Positions 1 through 10,200 are shown, numbered from the stretch's first letter. The stretch is DNA of 64,000 bases from Winogradskyella litoriviva (GCF_013249065.1 NZ_JABRWQ010000008.1:108412-172411), one strand, 5' to 3'. Notes: a model not told the origin generated them from the sequence alone. Numbers and translations: made by a program.

Positions 1-19
1 TTTTTGGATTTTTGCAAAG

Positions 20-140
20 CAATGTTACGTTTTGGGTGTTTCCCTAAAAGTTTTATTAAAAACTTATTTGGTCGGGCTTTTACTGTGCTCTGTCTGTGAG
101 GAGCACAAACAAAACATTTAATCGCTAACGCAAAAGGAGG
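20..140. repeat. Structured intergenic element resembling a flavobacterial interspersed repeat
   Basis: This gene-free stretch before carA is rich in short inverted repeats. GTGCTC (85-90) pairs with GAGCAC (101-106) around a 10-base loop, AAGTTTT and AAAACTT flank ATT near 49-65, and GGG/CCC occur near 35-45. The blocks TTTTGGG, GGTCGGGCTTT and CGCTAACGC recall, from memory, an element scattered through flavobacterial genomes. I see no convincing ORF. It could be a repeat, a structured RNA or the 3' region of an upstream gene outside the window. Its identity is a guess; its base pairing is seen directly. Confidence 0.4.
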
Positions 141-210
141 TCAAAATAATACAATAGGAAACAAGTTATAAAATCGATTTAGTAGCAATAAAATATTCAA
201 TTCAATAACA

Positions 211-1314
211 ATGAAATACAGACAAAGAAAAAAGGCCCTTATTCTTTTAGCAGACGGAACAATTTTTCATGGTAAGTCCATAGGAAAAGAAGGAACTGCT
301 TTTGGTGAAGTTTGTTTTAATACTGGTACTACCGGTTATCAAGAAATATTTACCGACCCTTCTTATTATGGTCAGCTTATGGTAACTACCAATGCGCATA
401 TTGGTAATTACGGTACTAAAGCGTTAGAAAGTGAATCAGATGATGTTAAGATAGCGGGTTTAATTTGTAAAAATTTCAGCTTTGACTATTCAAGACCAGC
501 GGCAGATGCTTCTTTAGAGGACTTCTTTGAAAAGCATAATACATTGGCCATTGCAGATGTTGATACAAGAGCATTGGTGAGCTATATTAGGGATAATGGA
601 GCAATGAATGCTGTAATTACTACAGAAATAGATAATCTAGAGGCTCTTAAAAAACAATTGGCAGAATTGCCATCTATGAAAGGTTTAGAATTAGCGTCTA
701 AAGTATCTACTAAAGAGCCTTATTTTGTCGGTAATGAAAATGCAACATATAAAATTGCAGCTTTAGATATTGGTATAAAGAAAAACATACTTAGAAATTT
801 AGTAAGTAGAGATGCCTATGTAAAAGTATTTCCTTATAATGCTAAGTTTGAAGAATTAGAAGCATTCAATCCCGATGGTTATTTCTTGTCTAATGGACCT
901 GGTGATCCGGAGCCTTTGGTAGACGCACAAGCTTTAGCTAAAGAAATTATTGCTAAAAATAAGCCGTTATTTGGTATTTGTTTAGGGCATCAGGTCATTG
1001 CATTAGCAAACAATATTTCAACTTATAAGATGCATAATGGCCATAGAGGGATAAATCATCCTGTGAAAAATTTAATTACTGGTAAAGGTGAGATTACATC
1101 GCAAAATCATGGATTTGCAATAAATAGAGAAGAAACAGAAGCGAATGAAAATGTAGAAATAACGCATGTACATCTAAATGACAATACAGTTGCAGGAATA
1201 CAAATAAAAGATAAAAATTGTTTCTCAGTTCAGTATCATCCTGAGGCTAGTCCTGGACCAAATGATTCGCTCTATTTGTTTGATCAATTTATAGAGAATA
1301 TTAAAAGTAAATAA
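211..1314 (+). CDS. carA: Carbamoyl-phosphate synthase small (glutaminase) subunit
   Basis: CarA hydrolyses glutamine and passes ammonia to CarB, giving carbamoyl phosphate for pyrimidine and arginine synthesis in the cytoplasm. The N-terminal CPSase small-chain domain covers about residues 7-140, and a class I glutamine amidotransferase domain follows from about 180. The triad is visible: Cys257 in GICLGHQ, with His343 and Glu345 in QYHPEA. The 367-residue length is normal. The start at MKYRQRKKALILL agrees with remembered flavobacterial homologues. carB is not in the window, and carA stands alone upstream of eno, with its own terminator. The carA-eno-gltA order is typical of Flavobacteriia. 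The call is secure. Confidence 0.97.
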   Translation: MKYRQRKKALILLADGTIFHGKSIGKEGTAFGEVCFNTGTTGYQEIFTDPSYYGQLMVTTNAHIGNYGTKALESESDDVKIAGLICKNFSFDYSRPAADASLEDFFEKHNTLAIADVDTRALVSYIRDNGAMNAVITTEIDNLEALKKQLAELPSMKGLELASKVSTKEPYFVGNENATYKIAALDIGIKKNILRNLVSRDAYVKVFPYNAKFEELEAFNPDGYFLSNGPGDPEPLVDAQALAKEIIAKNKPLFGICLGHQVIALANNISTYKMHNGHRGINHPVKNLITGKGEITSQNHGFAINREETEANENVEITHVHLNDNTVAGIQIKDKNCFSVQYHPEASPGPNDSLYLFDQFIENIKSK

Positions 1315-1320
1315 TAATAA

Positions 1321-1356
1321 AAACGCAACAAAACACCTGTTTTATTGCGTTTTTTT
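1321..1356 (+). terminator. Rho-independent terminator after carA
   Basis: AACGCAA (1322-1328) and AAAAC (1330-1334) pair with GTTTT (1339-1343) and TTGCGTT (1345-1351) around ACCT. A run of T residues follows (1350-1356). It lies just after the carA stop and separates carA from eno. Confidence 0.85.
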
Positions 1357-1400
1357 AGTTACGAAAACATTATAGTAAATATTAATAGGAAATATGATTT

Positions 1401-1428
1401 TTGTTATGTTTTACGCTGTATATTTTTG
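1401..1428 (+). promoter_or_regulatory. Promoter of eno
   Basis: TTG at 1401-1403 and TATTTTTG at 1421-1428 match the Bacteroidetes pattern TTG ... TAnnTTTG with a 17-base gap. Transcription should start near 1433-1436, giving a leader of about 45 bases before the eno ATG. Confidence 0.65.
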
Positions 1429-1465
1429 TAAATTTGATAAGAAAATAACATTAAAAATAATATAA

Positions 1466-2770
<1,305 letters not shown>

Positions 2771-2798
2771 GAAATTCATTTTTATAATAAGATTAAAG

Positions 2799-2829
2799 AC
2801 CTACAAACTTGTTTTTGTAGGTTTTTTTT
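2799..2829 (+). terminator. Rho-independent terminator after eno
   Basis: ACCTACAAA (2799-2807) pairs with TTTGTAGGT (2814-2822) and is followed by eight T residues. It ends the eno transcript about 30 bases after the stop. Confidence 0.9.
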
Positions 2830-3025
2830 ATGCATAAAGTTTTGATAATTATTAGGTGTTCTGAGGCTATTTAAAAATTTATATTTTTATTCAATTCAAA
2901 AAGAAATCACAACAATTTTTTTAACTATTTTGAAATGTTAAAAGGTTTATAAATCTACTTTCGAAATCGTTTGATATTTTGTAGATTTACCACACTAATA
3001 ATATATAAAAATCCGAAAAGAAGAT

Positions 3026-4312
3026 ATGTCAGATAAAGCTACATTAGAAATTAATGGAGAAAAGTATGATTTTCCATTAATTGTAGGTACAGAAAACGAA
3101 GTCGCAATAGATCTTAAAAGTTTAAGAGGCGCAACAGGAGGAGTCATTACTTTAGATCCAGGTTATAAAAATACAGGAAGTTGTGAGAGCGCCATTACGT
3201 TTTTAGATGGTGAAAAAGGTATCTTAAGATATAGAGGTTATTCTATTGAAGAATTAGCAGAAAAGGCAGATTTCTTAGAGGTGGTTTATTTGTTAATATT
3301 TGGAGAATTACCAAATAAAGAAGAATTAGAAAAGTTTCATGCAGATATAAAATCTCATTCTGTTGTTGATGATGACCTTAAGAAGATACTTGATGCTTTT
3401 CCTAAGTCAGCACATCCAATGGGTGTATTATCATCGTTAACTAGTGCACTGACGGCATTTTACCCAACATGTGTAGATGTAGCTTCAGAGGTAGCAATGT
3501 ACAACTCTATTGTAACAATTTTAGGTAAATTCCCTGTAATTGTAGCATGGACAATGCGTAAAAAACAAGGCTTACCTTTAGAATATGGTGATGATAAATT
3601 AGGCTATGTGGAAAACATATTAAAAATGATGTTTAAAAGTCCTAATGGCGAATATGAACAAAATCCAATTCTTGTAAATGCGCTAGACAAACTTTTAATT
3701 TTACACGGAGATCACGAGCAGAATTGTTCTACGTCTACCGTAAGAATTACAGGTTCTTCACACGCTGGGCTTTTTGTATCACTTGCTTCTGGTATCTCGG
3801 CACTTTGGGGACCTTTGCATGGTGGTGCTAATCAAGCAGTATTAGAAATGTTAGAAGCTATTAAAGCAGATGGAGGAGATACAAAAAAATACATGGCTAA
3901 GGCTAAAGACAAGAATGATCCTTTCCGACTAATGGGATTTGGTCATAGAGTATATAAAAACTTTGATCCTAGAGCTAAAATAATTAAAGTTGCTGCAGAT
4001 GAAGTATTGTCTGACTTAGGTATAGAAGATCCAATATTAGATATAGCTAAAGGACTAGAAAAAGAAGCTTTAGAAGATCCTTATTTTGTAGAAAGAAAAT
4101 TATATCCAAATGTAGATTTCTATTCAGGTATTATATACAGAGCTATGGGAATTCCTGTAGAAATGTTTACTGTAATGTTTGCTTTAGGTCGTATACCAGG
4201 TTGGATAGCACAATGGAAAGAAATGCGTATGCGAAACGAGCCTATTGGTCGTCCAAGACAACTTTATATTGGTGAAACTTATAGACCATTTAAAACTATC
4301 GACAAACGCTAA
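3026..4312 (+). CDS. gltA: Citrate synthase
   Basis: Citrate synthase condenses oxaloacetate and acetyl-CoA at entry to the TCA cycle. This is the 428-residue type II (hexameric-type) form with a short N-terminal beta domain. Catalytic residues are recognisable: His265 in PLHGGAN, His307 in FGHRVYK and Asp364 in VDFYSG. One detail differs from the usual motif: the segment I remember as HADHEQN reads HGDHEQN here, a conservative Ala-to-Gly change outside the catalytic triad. The start at MSDKATLEINGEKYDFP is the only sensible one. A terminator follows directly, so the gene is likely monocistronic. Confidence 0.97.
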   Translation: MSDKATLEINGEKYDFPLIVGTENEVAIDLKSLRGATGGVITLDPGYKNTGSCESAITFLDGEKGILRYRGYSIEELAEKADFLEVVYLLIFGELPNKEELEKFHADIKSHSVVDDDLKKILDAFPKSAHPMGVLSSLTSALTAFYPTCVDVASEVAMYNSIVTILGKFPVIVAWTMRKKQGLPLEYGDDKLGYVENILKMMFKSPNGEYEQNPILVNALDKLLILHGDHEQNCSTSTVRITGSSHAGLFVSLASGISALWGPLHGGANQAVLEMLEAIKADGGDTKKYMAKAKDKNDPFRLMGFGHRVYKNFDPRAKIIKVAADEVLSDLGIEDPILDIAKGLEKEALEDPYFVERKLYPNVDFYSGIIYRAMGIPVEMFTVMFALGRIPGWIAQWKEMRMRNEPIGRPRQLYIGETYRPFKTIDKR

Positions 4313-4331
4313 TTAAATTATAGTTAAATAA

Positions 4332-4362
4332 AAAAGCTTCATATGTATTATGAAGCTTTTCG
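4332..4362 (+). terminator. Terminator after gltA
   Basis: AAAAGCTTCATA (4332-4343) pairs perfectly with TATGAAGCTTTT (4349-4360). The T tract is short (four T then CG), so efficiency may be moderate. Confidence 0.75.
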
Positions 4363-4462
4363 TATTTTTAGAGATATTAATATTTCATAATTATATCATA
4401 TTCTCGAATAGAATAATTATCTGTTATATAGAATATTGATTAATTGCAATAGGTATAAACAC

Positions 4463-5374
4463 ATGAAATTAAACATACAAAACGAAACATCTCGTCTTAA
4501 AGCGGTAATCCTGGGTACAGCAGAAAGTATTGGTCCTATTCCTTCAATAGAAGATGCTTACGACCCTAAATCCATTGAGCATATAAAAGCAGGTACTTAT
4601 CCTAAAGAAAGTGATATGATTAAGGAAATGGAAACTGTAGCTGCTGTGTTTAAGAAGTATGATGTAAAAGTATATAGACCAAAAGTAATTAAGGATTATA
4701 ATCAGATATTTTCTAGAGATATTGCTTTTGTCATTGAAGATAAATTGATAGAAGCTAATATCTTACCAGACCGTGAGCGCGAGTATGAGGCTATTCAACA
4801 TGTTTTAGATGAAATCGGAGAGGAAAATATTATTGTTTTACCAGAGGAATGCCATGTAGAGGGTGGAGATGTAATGCCTTGGAACGACTATATTTTTATT
4901 GGCACCTACTCTGGAGCTGATTATTCAGATTTTATTACGGCTCGGACTAATATGGATGCTGTAATTGCCATACAAGAATTGTTTCCTCACAAAACCGTAA
5001 AATCATTTGAACTTAGAAAATCTAATACAGATCCAAAGGAAAACGCATTGCATTTAGATTGTTGTTTTCAACCTATAGGAAAAGATAAAGCAATTCTTCA
5101 CAAAAATGGATTCTTGGTTGAAAAAGAATATGAATGGCTCTTAAATTTCTTTGGAAAAGAGAATGTATTTGAAATTACAAAAGAAGAAATGTATAATATG
5201 AATAGTAACGTATTTTCTATTTCTGAAGATGTTATTATTTCTGAAAAGAACTTTACAAGATTAAACACTTGGCTGAGAGAAAATGGTTTTACAGTAGAAG
5301 AAGTGCCTTATGCAGAGATTGCTAAGCAAGAAGGTTTGTTACGCTGTTCTACAATGCCTTTAGTAAGGGAGTAA
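4463..5374 (+). CDS. Pentein-family guanidino hydrolase, dimethylargininase/arginine-deiminase-like
   Basis: The protein belongs to the pentein (guanidino-group-modifying) superfamily, which includes dimethylargininases and arginine deiminases. The catalytic His197 lies in ALHLDCCFQ and the nucleophilic Cys295 near the end in LLRCSTMPL; EGGDVMPW supplies the acidic pair seen in this family. I place the start at MKLNIQNETSRLKAVILG (303 residues). The upstream ATG adds nine residues (MINCNRYKH) outside the conserved fold. The substrate cannot be read from sequence: free arginine, methylarginine or citrulline-like compounds are all possible. It stands alone between gltA and a convergent lipid operon. 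Confidence 0.85.
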   Translation: MKLNIQNETSRLKAVILGTAESIGPIPSIEDAYDPKSIEHIKAGTYPKESDMIKEMETVAAVFKKYDVKVYRPKVIKDYNQIFSRDIAFVIEDKLIEANILPDREREYEAIQHVLDEIGEENIIVLPEECHVEGGDVMPWNDYIFIGTYSGADYSDFITARTNMDAVIAIQELFPHKTVKSFELRKSNTDPKENALHLDCCFQPIGKDKAILHKNGFLVEKEYEWLLNFFGKENVFEITKEEMYNMNSNVFSISEDVIISEKNFTRLNTWLRENGFTVEEVPYAEIAKQEGLLRCSTMPLVRE

Positions 5375-5382
5375 TTGTTTGT

Positions 5383-5652
5383 TTACTTCCTATATAAAAA
5401 ATAATTATTTACAAGATCAATATATTCTTGTTTAGCTTCATCTTCAGTGATATCTTTTACCTGAAACAAAGCATTAGTTTTAAAGGCATTTATTATAGGT
5501 TTACGACTACTAGGGCGATCGTAATTATTGGTTGCTTTTTTGTAGTAAGCGTAGAGACGTAATAAGAAATCTGCAGGAAACGGTTCTGTATGGTCGTTTA
5601 CTCTATCTACAGCAGTGTTAAATTCTATGTCTAATTCTTTAGAAACCATCAA
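5383..5652 (-). CDS. Acyl-CoA-binding protein (ACBP family)
   Basis: This 89-residue protein has the compact four-helix ACBP pattern: LDIEFNTAVDRV, then LRLYAYYKKAT, then KPIINAFKTNALF and a final EEAKQEYIDLV-type helix (here DEAKQEYIDLVNNYF). ACBPs bind long-chain acyl-CoA in the cytoplasm and are common in eukaryotes but patchy in bacteria. It is the last gene of a minus-strand set after the LUD protein, cdsA and psd, with only 12 bases from psd. That context fits a role in supplying acyl groups for phospholipid synthesis, which is inference. The start may be either of two adjacent Met codons. Confidence 0.85.
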   Translation of the reverse strand: MMVSKELDIEFNTAVDRVNDHTEPFPADFLLRLYAYYKKATNNYDRPSSRKPIINAFKTNALFQVKDITEDEAKQEYIDLVNNYFLYRK

Positions 5653-5664
5653 TTATCATGGGAA

Positions 5665-6318
5665 TTAATTCATTTCTGCAATCACGCTTTCTCCTCCTCT
5701 AACTTTTTGGTTAAGTTCTACCTTTATGTTTGCATCTAAAGGTAAGAATAAATCTACTCGTGATCCAAATTTTATAAATCCAGAATCTGCACCTTGCGCT
5801 ACTTCATTGCTAACTTTCGCGTAGTTAACAATACGTTTAGCTAATGCACCTGCAATTTGTCTATATAAAACTTTTCCAAAAGACGCGTTCTCAACAACAA
5901 CTGTAGTGCGTTCGTTTTCTTCACTGGCTTTAGGGTGCCAAGCTACTAAAAACTTACCTGGATGATACTTACTAAATGTTACTTTACCTGCAATAGGATA
6001 TCGAGTAACATGCACATTAATAGGAGACATAAACACTGAGACCTGAATACGCTTATCTTTAAAAACTTCGTTTTCTTCAACTTCTTCTATAACCACAACT
6101 TTACCATCTACAGGAGATAAAGCTTGTTTGCCATTAGCATGTGTATTTCGTTTAGGATTTCTAAAAAACTGTAAAATTAAAATAAAGAAAGCTAAAACTA
6201 TTAGCATTAACCCTTTACGTAACCACTCGTTGGTGATAAATCCATCGATTAAAAAAAACGAACCAACTACAATGACTAGGGTTACGAATATAATTTTATG
6301 ACCTTCTTTATGAAACAT
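5665..6318 (-). CDS. psd: Phosphatidylserine decarboxylase proenzyme, short type
   Basis: The enzyme converts phosphatidylserine to phosphatidylethanolamine at the inner membrane. It is made as a proenzyme that cleaves itself at a Gly-Ser bond to form a pyruvoyl group; that site is Gly185-Ser186 in FIKFGSRVDLFLP. Two hydrophobic N-terminal segments (about 8-26 and 34-52) anchor it. SPVDGKV and HVTRYPIAG are also typical. The 217-residue length fits the short PSD subfamily. Its start overlaps the 3' end of cdsA by 11 bases, so the two are translationally coupled. Phosphatidylserine synthase is not in the window. Confidence 0.95.
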   Translation of the reverse strand: MFHKEGHKIIFVTLVIVVGSFFLIDGFITNEWLRKGLMLIVLAFFILILQFFRNPKRNTHANGKQALSPVDGKVVVIEEVEENEVFKDKRIQVSVFMSPINVHVTRYPIAGKVTFSKYHPGKFLVAWHPKASEENERTTVVVENASFGKVLYRQIAGALAKRIVNYAKVSNEVAQGADSGFIKFGSRVDLFLPLDANIKVELNQKVRGGESVIAEMN

Positions 6319-7129
6319 GACTTGTAATTCTTAAAAATAAATATATAAATGGTGCTGCAAATATAATACTATCTAACCTATCTAACAGTCCACCATGTCC
6401 TGGCATTATAACGCCACTATCTTTTACACCAGCTTGTCGCTTAAATTTAGATTCAATTAAGTCGCCAAGGGTTCCTAAAACGCTAACAATGATAGCTAAT
6501 ATTAACCAGTGATTAAAATTAAGTGTTTCTGTATATAAGGCAATAAAATAACTGGAGATACAGGCAAAAAGTAAACCACCTAAAAAGCCTTCGACTGTTT
6601 TTTTAGGCGAAATACTTGGAAACAATTTTTGTTTCCCAAAATTCTTTCCAACGATGTAAGCTGCGCTATCATTTACCCATACAAGAATAAAACCACCAAG
6701 TAATAATAATGGCGTAAATTCATTGTTAAAGTTTGCAATAAGTAGCATAAAAATAAAGCCACTTGTTAAATAGAATGTAGTTAAAATATAACGTTTAGAT
6801 TTAAAAAGAGGAATTCTTTTAGTTGTAAATAAATCTTTAATTAAAATGAGATTTACAAAAATTGTAATAACTAAAATAATCTGTATGGCTTCTTTACTAG
6901 CTATTGAGTTGTGGTAATTAAAACAGAAGTACCAAATTCCACCATATAAAATGAAGAATATGATATATTGAATAACAGTTTTAAGTTTTATTAATTTACT
7001 AAATTCTGCTAAACTTATAATGCCTAATACTCCAATTAATACAACTGAAGTTTCCTGCATAAATAGAGAGCCTATTAGCAGCAAAACATAGATAGCTCCA
7101 GATAGTGCTCTTGTTGCTAACTCTTTCAT
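6308..7129 (-). CDS. cdsA: Phosphatidate cytidylyltransferase (CDP-diglyceride synthase)
   Basis: CdsA makes CDP-diacylglycerol from CTP and phosphatidic acid, the branch point for all phospholipids. The protein is an integral membrane enzyme of 273 residues with about seven to eight hydrophobic helices. The family signature runs over residues 219-253 and includes GTLGDLIESKFKR, KDSG and PGHGGLLDRLD. Its ATG shares one base with the stop of the LUD gene (TAATG) and its 3' end overlaps psd, so these form one operon. The call is firm. Confidence 0.96.
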   Translation of the reverse strand: MKELATRALSGAIYVLLLIGSLFMQETSVVLIGVLGIISLAEFSKLIKLKTVIQYIIFFILYGGIWYFCFNYHNSIASKEAIQIILVITIFVNLILIKDLFTTKRIPLFKSKRYILTTFYLTSGFIFMLLIANFNNEFTPLLLLGGFILVWVNDSAAYIVGKNFGKQKLFPSISPKKTVEGFLGGLLFACISSYFIALYTETLNFNHWLILAIIVSVLGTLGDLIESKFKRQAGVKDSGVIMPGHGGLLDRLDSIIFAAPFIYLFLRITSHVS

Positions 7130-7737
7130 TATAAATCTTCTAGTAAGAGTAGGTATAAATTTTTTGAACTACTTCCGTAAGTTAAAAAGTCCTTATCATC
7201 AGCAGTTTTAAAATGTTTTATTGTGGTAATATTAGTTGGAATTGATTCTTTACTTTTTGCTTTTATACCTTTAAGGCCTTCTCCAATAGTTTCTACAAAT
7301 TGGCTAGTGGTTGCATAAATAATAAAGTTATCTGGTAATTCTACTAGTTTTTTTTCTGCAATTTGGTTGGATGAAATTAATAGTGATCCATCATCAGAAA
7401 TTAAATACTCGCAAGTCGATAAAAAATAAGCGCTTTCCGATAGCTTTTTAGTACTGTTTAAATTAAAATCTTTAAATAATTCTGTTAAGCGTTGATCAAT
7501 TAAAAAAACTTTATCATTATGCCAATTGTTTTCATCTAATATAGCATTAAAACTTTGCTTTACCTCTTCAAGGTTTTCACAATATAGAAATTTGCCTCCA
7601 TTTGCCTTAAAGTTAATTGTAAATCGTTCATCTACAGGTAGCTTTACTTCAGGCATATATTTGCCTCGCTCTTGATTAGGTATGTCTTCTTCGGTCTGTT
7701 CAGACTTTTTTCTGAAGAATTTACGAAATAAGCTCAT
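7129..7737 (-). CDS. LUD (LutC/YkgG-like) domain protein
   Basis: The 202-residue protein has a basic N-terminus (MSLFRKFFRKK) and then an LUD-type fold. Recognisable segments are VFLIDQRLTEL, CEYLISDDGSLLISS and FIIYATTSQFVETI. The LUD family includes the lactate-utilisation protein LutC, but this stand-alone flavobacterial type is not known to oxidise lactate and the other lut genes are absent. It is the first gene of the cdsA-psd-ACBP set and shares a base with cdsA, so its expression is coupled to phospholipid synthesis. Function is unknown; the family call is fairly confident. Confidence 0.8.
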   Translation of the reverse strand: MSLFRKFFRKKSEQTEEDIPNQERGKYMPEVKLPVDERFTINFKANGGKFLYCENLEEVKQSFNAILDENNWHNDKVFLIDQRLTELFKDFNLNSTKKLSESAYFLSTCEYLISDDGSLLISSNQIAEKKLVELPDNFIIYATTSQFVETIGEGLKGIKAKSKESIPTNITTIKHFKTADDKDFLTYGSSSKNLYLLLLEDL

Positions 7738-7783
7738 TCAATAGTTGCAATTAATCCTAACGTTTATGTTAATTTCAAATATA

Positions 7784-7822
7784 AAAAAACTTAAATTAAC
7801 AATTGGTTAATTTAAGTTTTTT
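7784..7822 (-). terminator. Terminator after ftsH
   Basis: A 17-base perfect inverted repeat (7784-7800 with 7806-7822) has a 5-base loop and A/T tracts on both sides, so it could work in either direction. Its useful role is to end the minus-strand rsfS-ftsH message before the LUD gene. Confidence 0.85.
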
Positions 7823-7844
7823 ATATGATTCAGCGAATTTGAAA

Positions 7845-9782
7845 TTATTCCTCTTCTTCAGAAATAATTGCTTTTTCAAAATCTCGCTTGCCAAAAATCT
7901 TTTCTAGATTATCTTTAAAGATAACTTCTTTATCTAAAAGTACTTCTGCCAATTCTGTTAATTTATCTTTATTGTTTTCTAATAAAGTTATAGCTCTTTG
8001 ATATTGTTCTTCAATTATAGTAGAAATTTCTTTATCTATAAGTTCTGCAGTTTTTTCACTATAAGGTTTAGTAAAACCATATTCTGATTGCCCTGAAGAA
8101 TCATAATAAGTTAGATTACCCACTTTATCACTTAAACCATAAACGGTAACCATGGCTCTAGCTTGTTTAGTTACCTTCTCTAAATCACTTAATGCACCAG
8201 TAGAAATCTTATCGAAAATTACTTTTTCTGCAGCTCTACCTCCCAATGCAGCACACATTTCATCTAGCATTTGTTCAGGGTGAACTATGAGACGTTCTTC
8301 TGGTAAATACCAAGCAGCACCCAGAGAACGCCCTCTAGGAACTATTGTTACTTTTACCAATGGTGCAGCATGTTCTAACATCCAACTTACTGTAGCGTGA
8401 CCAGCTTCATGAAAAGCAACGGCTCTTTTTTCTGCAGGTGTAATAATTTTATTTTTCTTTTCTAAACCACCAATAATTCTATCAACAGCATCCAAGAAAT
8501 CTTGTTTGTTAACAGCTTTCTTGCCTTTTCGAGCTGCAATTAAAGCTGCTTCATTACAAACATTAGCTATATCTGCTCCAGAAAATCCTGGTGTTTGTTT
8601 TGCTAAGAAATCTATATCTAGGGTTTCTTCTTTTTTAAGTGGACGTAAATGCACTTCAAAAATTTCCTTACGTTCTCTTACATCCGGAAGGTCTACATAA
8701 ATTTGACGGTCAAAACGACCTGCTCTCATTAATGCACTATCTAAAACATCGGCTCTGTTGGTAGCTGCTAATACTATTACATTTGTATTGGTACCAAAAC
8801 CATCCATTTCAGTTAAGAGTTGGTTGAGTGTATTTTCACGTTCATCGTTAGAGCCAGACATGTTGTTTTTTCCTCTTGCTCTACCAATGGCATCAATTTC
8901 ATCAATAAATATAATTGATGGCGATTTCTCTTTAGCTTGTTTAAATAAATCTCTTACTCTAGATGCACCAACACCTACAAACATTTCAACAAAATCTGAA
9001 CCAGATAAGGAAAAGAACGGTACTTGCGCTTCTCCTGCAACAGCTTTTGCAAGTAAAGTTTTACCAGTTCCTGGAGGTCCTACTAGTAATGCTCCTTTAG
9101 GAATTTTACCACCTAAGGCTGTATATTTTTCAGGAAATTTTAAGAAATCCACAATTTCTTGTACTTCTTCTTTTGCTCCTTCTAAGCCTGCAACATCTTT
9201 AAAAGATGTTTTAGTATCTGATTTTTCGTCAAAGAGTTTTGCTTTCGATTTTCCGATATTAAATATCTGTCCGCCTGCGCCACCGCCTCCTCCAGAAGAC
9301 ATACGTCGCATTATAAAGATCCAAACACCAATAATTAAAACAAATGGTAATAGTGATATTAAGATGTCTCCCCAAGCATTATTTTCTATGTCAGCGTCTC
9401 TAGTTGTAGATAACTCATTTTCCCTAATTATGGTATCAATTCTATTTTCAAAATTTTGAAGATCACCAAATTTTAGCGTGTAATTTGCTTCATTTCCGGC
9501 AGGTAAAATACCTTTTGATTTGGCATTTTTATGCACGTCTTTTTGTAATGCGGCTTTGGTTAAATAAACTTTAGCTGTTTTTGTGTTGCTTACTACAATA
9601 ACTTCTTTTACGTCACCATTTTTTAAATAAGTTATAAAATCTGAAGTTTTTATTTCTTTTGAATTCTGAAAAGCAGCACCTCCAAAAATTTGAATTGCTA
9701 AGAATATAGCAATTACAGATCCGTAAATCCAATACGGACTAAATTTTGGTTTTTTATTTGTGTTATTATTATCTTTTGCCAT
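7845..9782 (-). CDS. ftsH: ATP-dependent zinc metalloprotease FtsH
   Basis: FtsH is a membrane-anchored AAA+ protease that degrades damaged membrane proteins and regulators. Domains in order are a cytoplasmic lead, TM1 (about 16-36), an extracytoplasmic region, TM2 (about 142-160), a glycine-rich linker, an AAA module and an M41 peptidase domain. Walker A is GPPGTGKT at 235-242, followed by Walker B FIDEIDAIG and the second region of homology. The zinc motif HEAGH is at 458-462. At 645 residues it has normal length. It follows rsfS by 18 bases. The 233-residue frame antisense to it is a shadow. Confidence 0.97.
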   Translation of the reverse strand: MAKDNNNTNKKPKFSPYWIYGSVIAIFLAIQIFGGAAFQNSKEIKTSDFITYLKNGDVKEVIVVSNTKTAKVYLTKAALQKDVHKNAKSKGILPAGNEANYTLKFGDLQNFENRIDTIIRENELSTTRDADIENNAWGDILISLLPFVLIIGVWIFIMRRMSSGGGGGAGGQIFNIGKSKAKLFDEKSDTKTSFKDVAGLEGAKEEVQEIVDFLKFPEKYTALGGKIPKGALLVGPPGTGKTLLAKAVAGEAQVPFFSLSGSDFVEMFVGVGASRVRDLFKQAKEKSPSIIFIDEIDAIGRARGKNNMSGSNDERENTLNQLLTEMDGFGTNTNVIVLAATNRADVLDSALMRAGRFDRQIYVDLPDVRERKEIFEVHLRPLKKEETLDIDFLAKQTPGFSGADIANVCNEAALIAARKGKKAVNKQDFLDAVDRIIGGLEKKNKIITPAEKRAVAFHEAGHATVSWMLEHAAPLVKVTIVPRGRSLGAAWYLPEERLIVHPEQMLDEMCAALGGRAAEKVIFDKISTGALSDLEKVTKQARAMVTVYGLSDKVGNLTYYDSSGQSEYGFTKPYSEKTAELIDKEISTIIEEQYQRAITLLENNKDKLTELAEVLLDKEVIFKDNLEKIFGKRDFEKAIISEEEE

Positions 9783-9800
9783 TAGTAGCGTTTCTCTTTT

Positions 9801-10172
9801 TTAGTAACTAGTTTCTATTTGAGTTGTTTTAGCGTCTCCCCAAAGACTTTCAATATCGTAGTATTCTCTAATGTGCTTTTGAAATACATGTACCACAACG
9901 TTAACATAGTCCATTAAAACCCACTCAGAATTTTCTGTGCCTTCAATATGCCAAGGCTTATCTTTTAGAGTTTTACTAACTTGTTTTTGTATGGAATTAA
10001 CGATTGCGTTTACTTGCGTATTTGAAGTTCCTTCGCAGATTATAAAATAGTCACAAACCGTGTTTTCAATTTCTCGTAAATCTAAAATTGTGATTTCTTT
10101 TCCTTTAACCTCTTCTATGCCACCAATTATTGTTGTGATGAGTTGGTCTACAGGGATTTTATCTTTCGTCAT
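9801..10172 (-). CDS. rsfS: Ribosomal silencing factor RsfS
   Basis: RsfS binds ribosomal protein uL14 (RplN) and blocks joining of the 30S and 50S subunits when nutrients are short. The 123-residue protein shows the family landmarks ITILDLREIENTVCDYFIIC, GTSNTQVNAI and the segment WVLMDYVNVVVHVFQ before the final YYDIESLWGDA. It is first in a two-gene unit with ftsH and is divergent from birA. The pairing rsfS-ftsH is, as I recall, common in Flavobacteriia. Confidence 0.95.
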   Translation of the reverse strand: MTKDKIPVDQLITTIIGGIEEVKGKEITILDLREIENTVCDYFIICEGTSNTQVNAIVNSIQKQVSKTLKDKPWHIEGTENSEWVLMDYVNVVVHVFQKHIREYYDIESLWGDAKTTQIETSY

Positions 10173-10192
10173 TAAATTGTATTAATTTTGTG

Positions 10193-10200
10193 CAAAGTTA
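10193..10200 (-). promoter_or_regulatory. Likely -7 element for rsfS-ftsH
   Basis: On the minus strand this reads TAACTTTG, matching TAnnTTTG. It lies 20 bases before the rsfS ATG. No -33 TTG at ideal spacing was found; a candidate sits at 10225-10227. Confidence 0.55.

Noticed and set aside
8758..9459. 233-codon open frame antisense to ftsH
   Set aside because: FtsH is certain on the other strand. The antisense product is low-complexity and lacks domain features.
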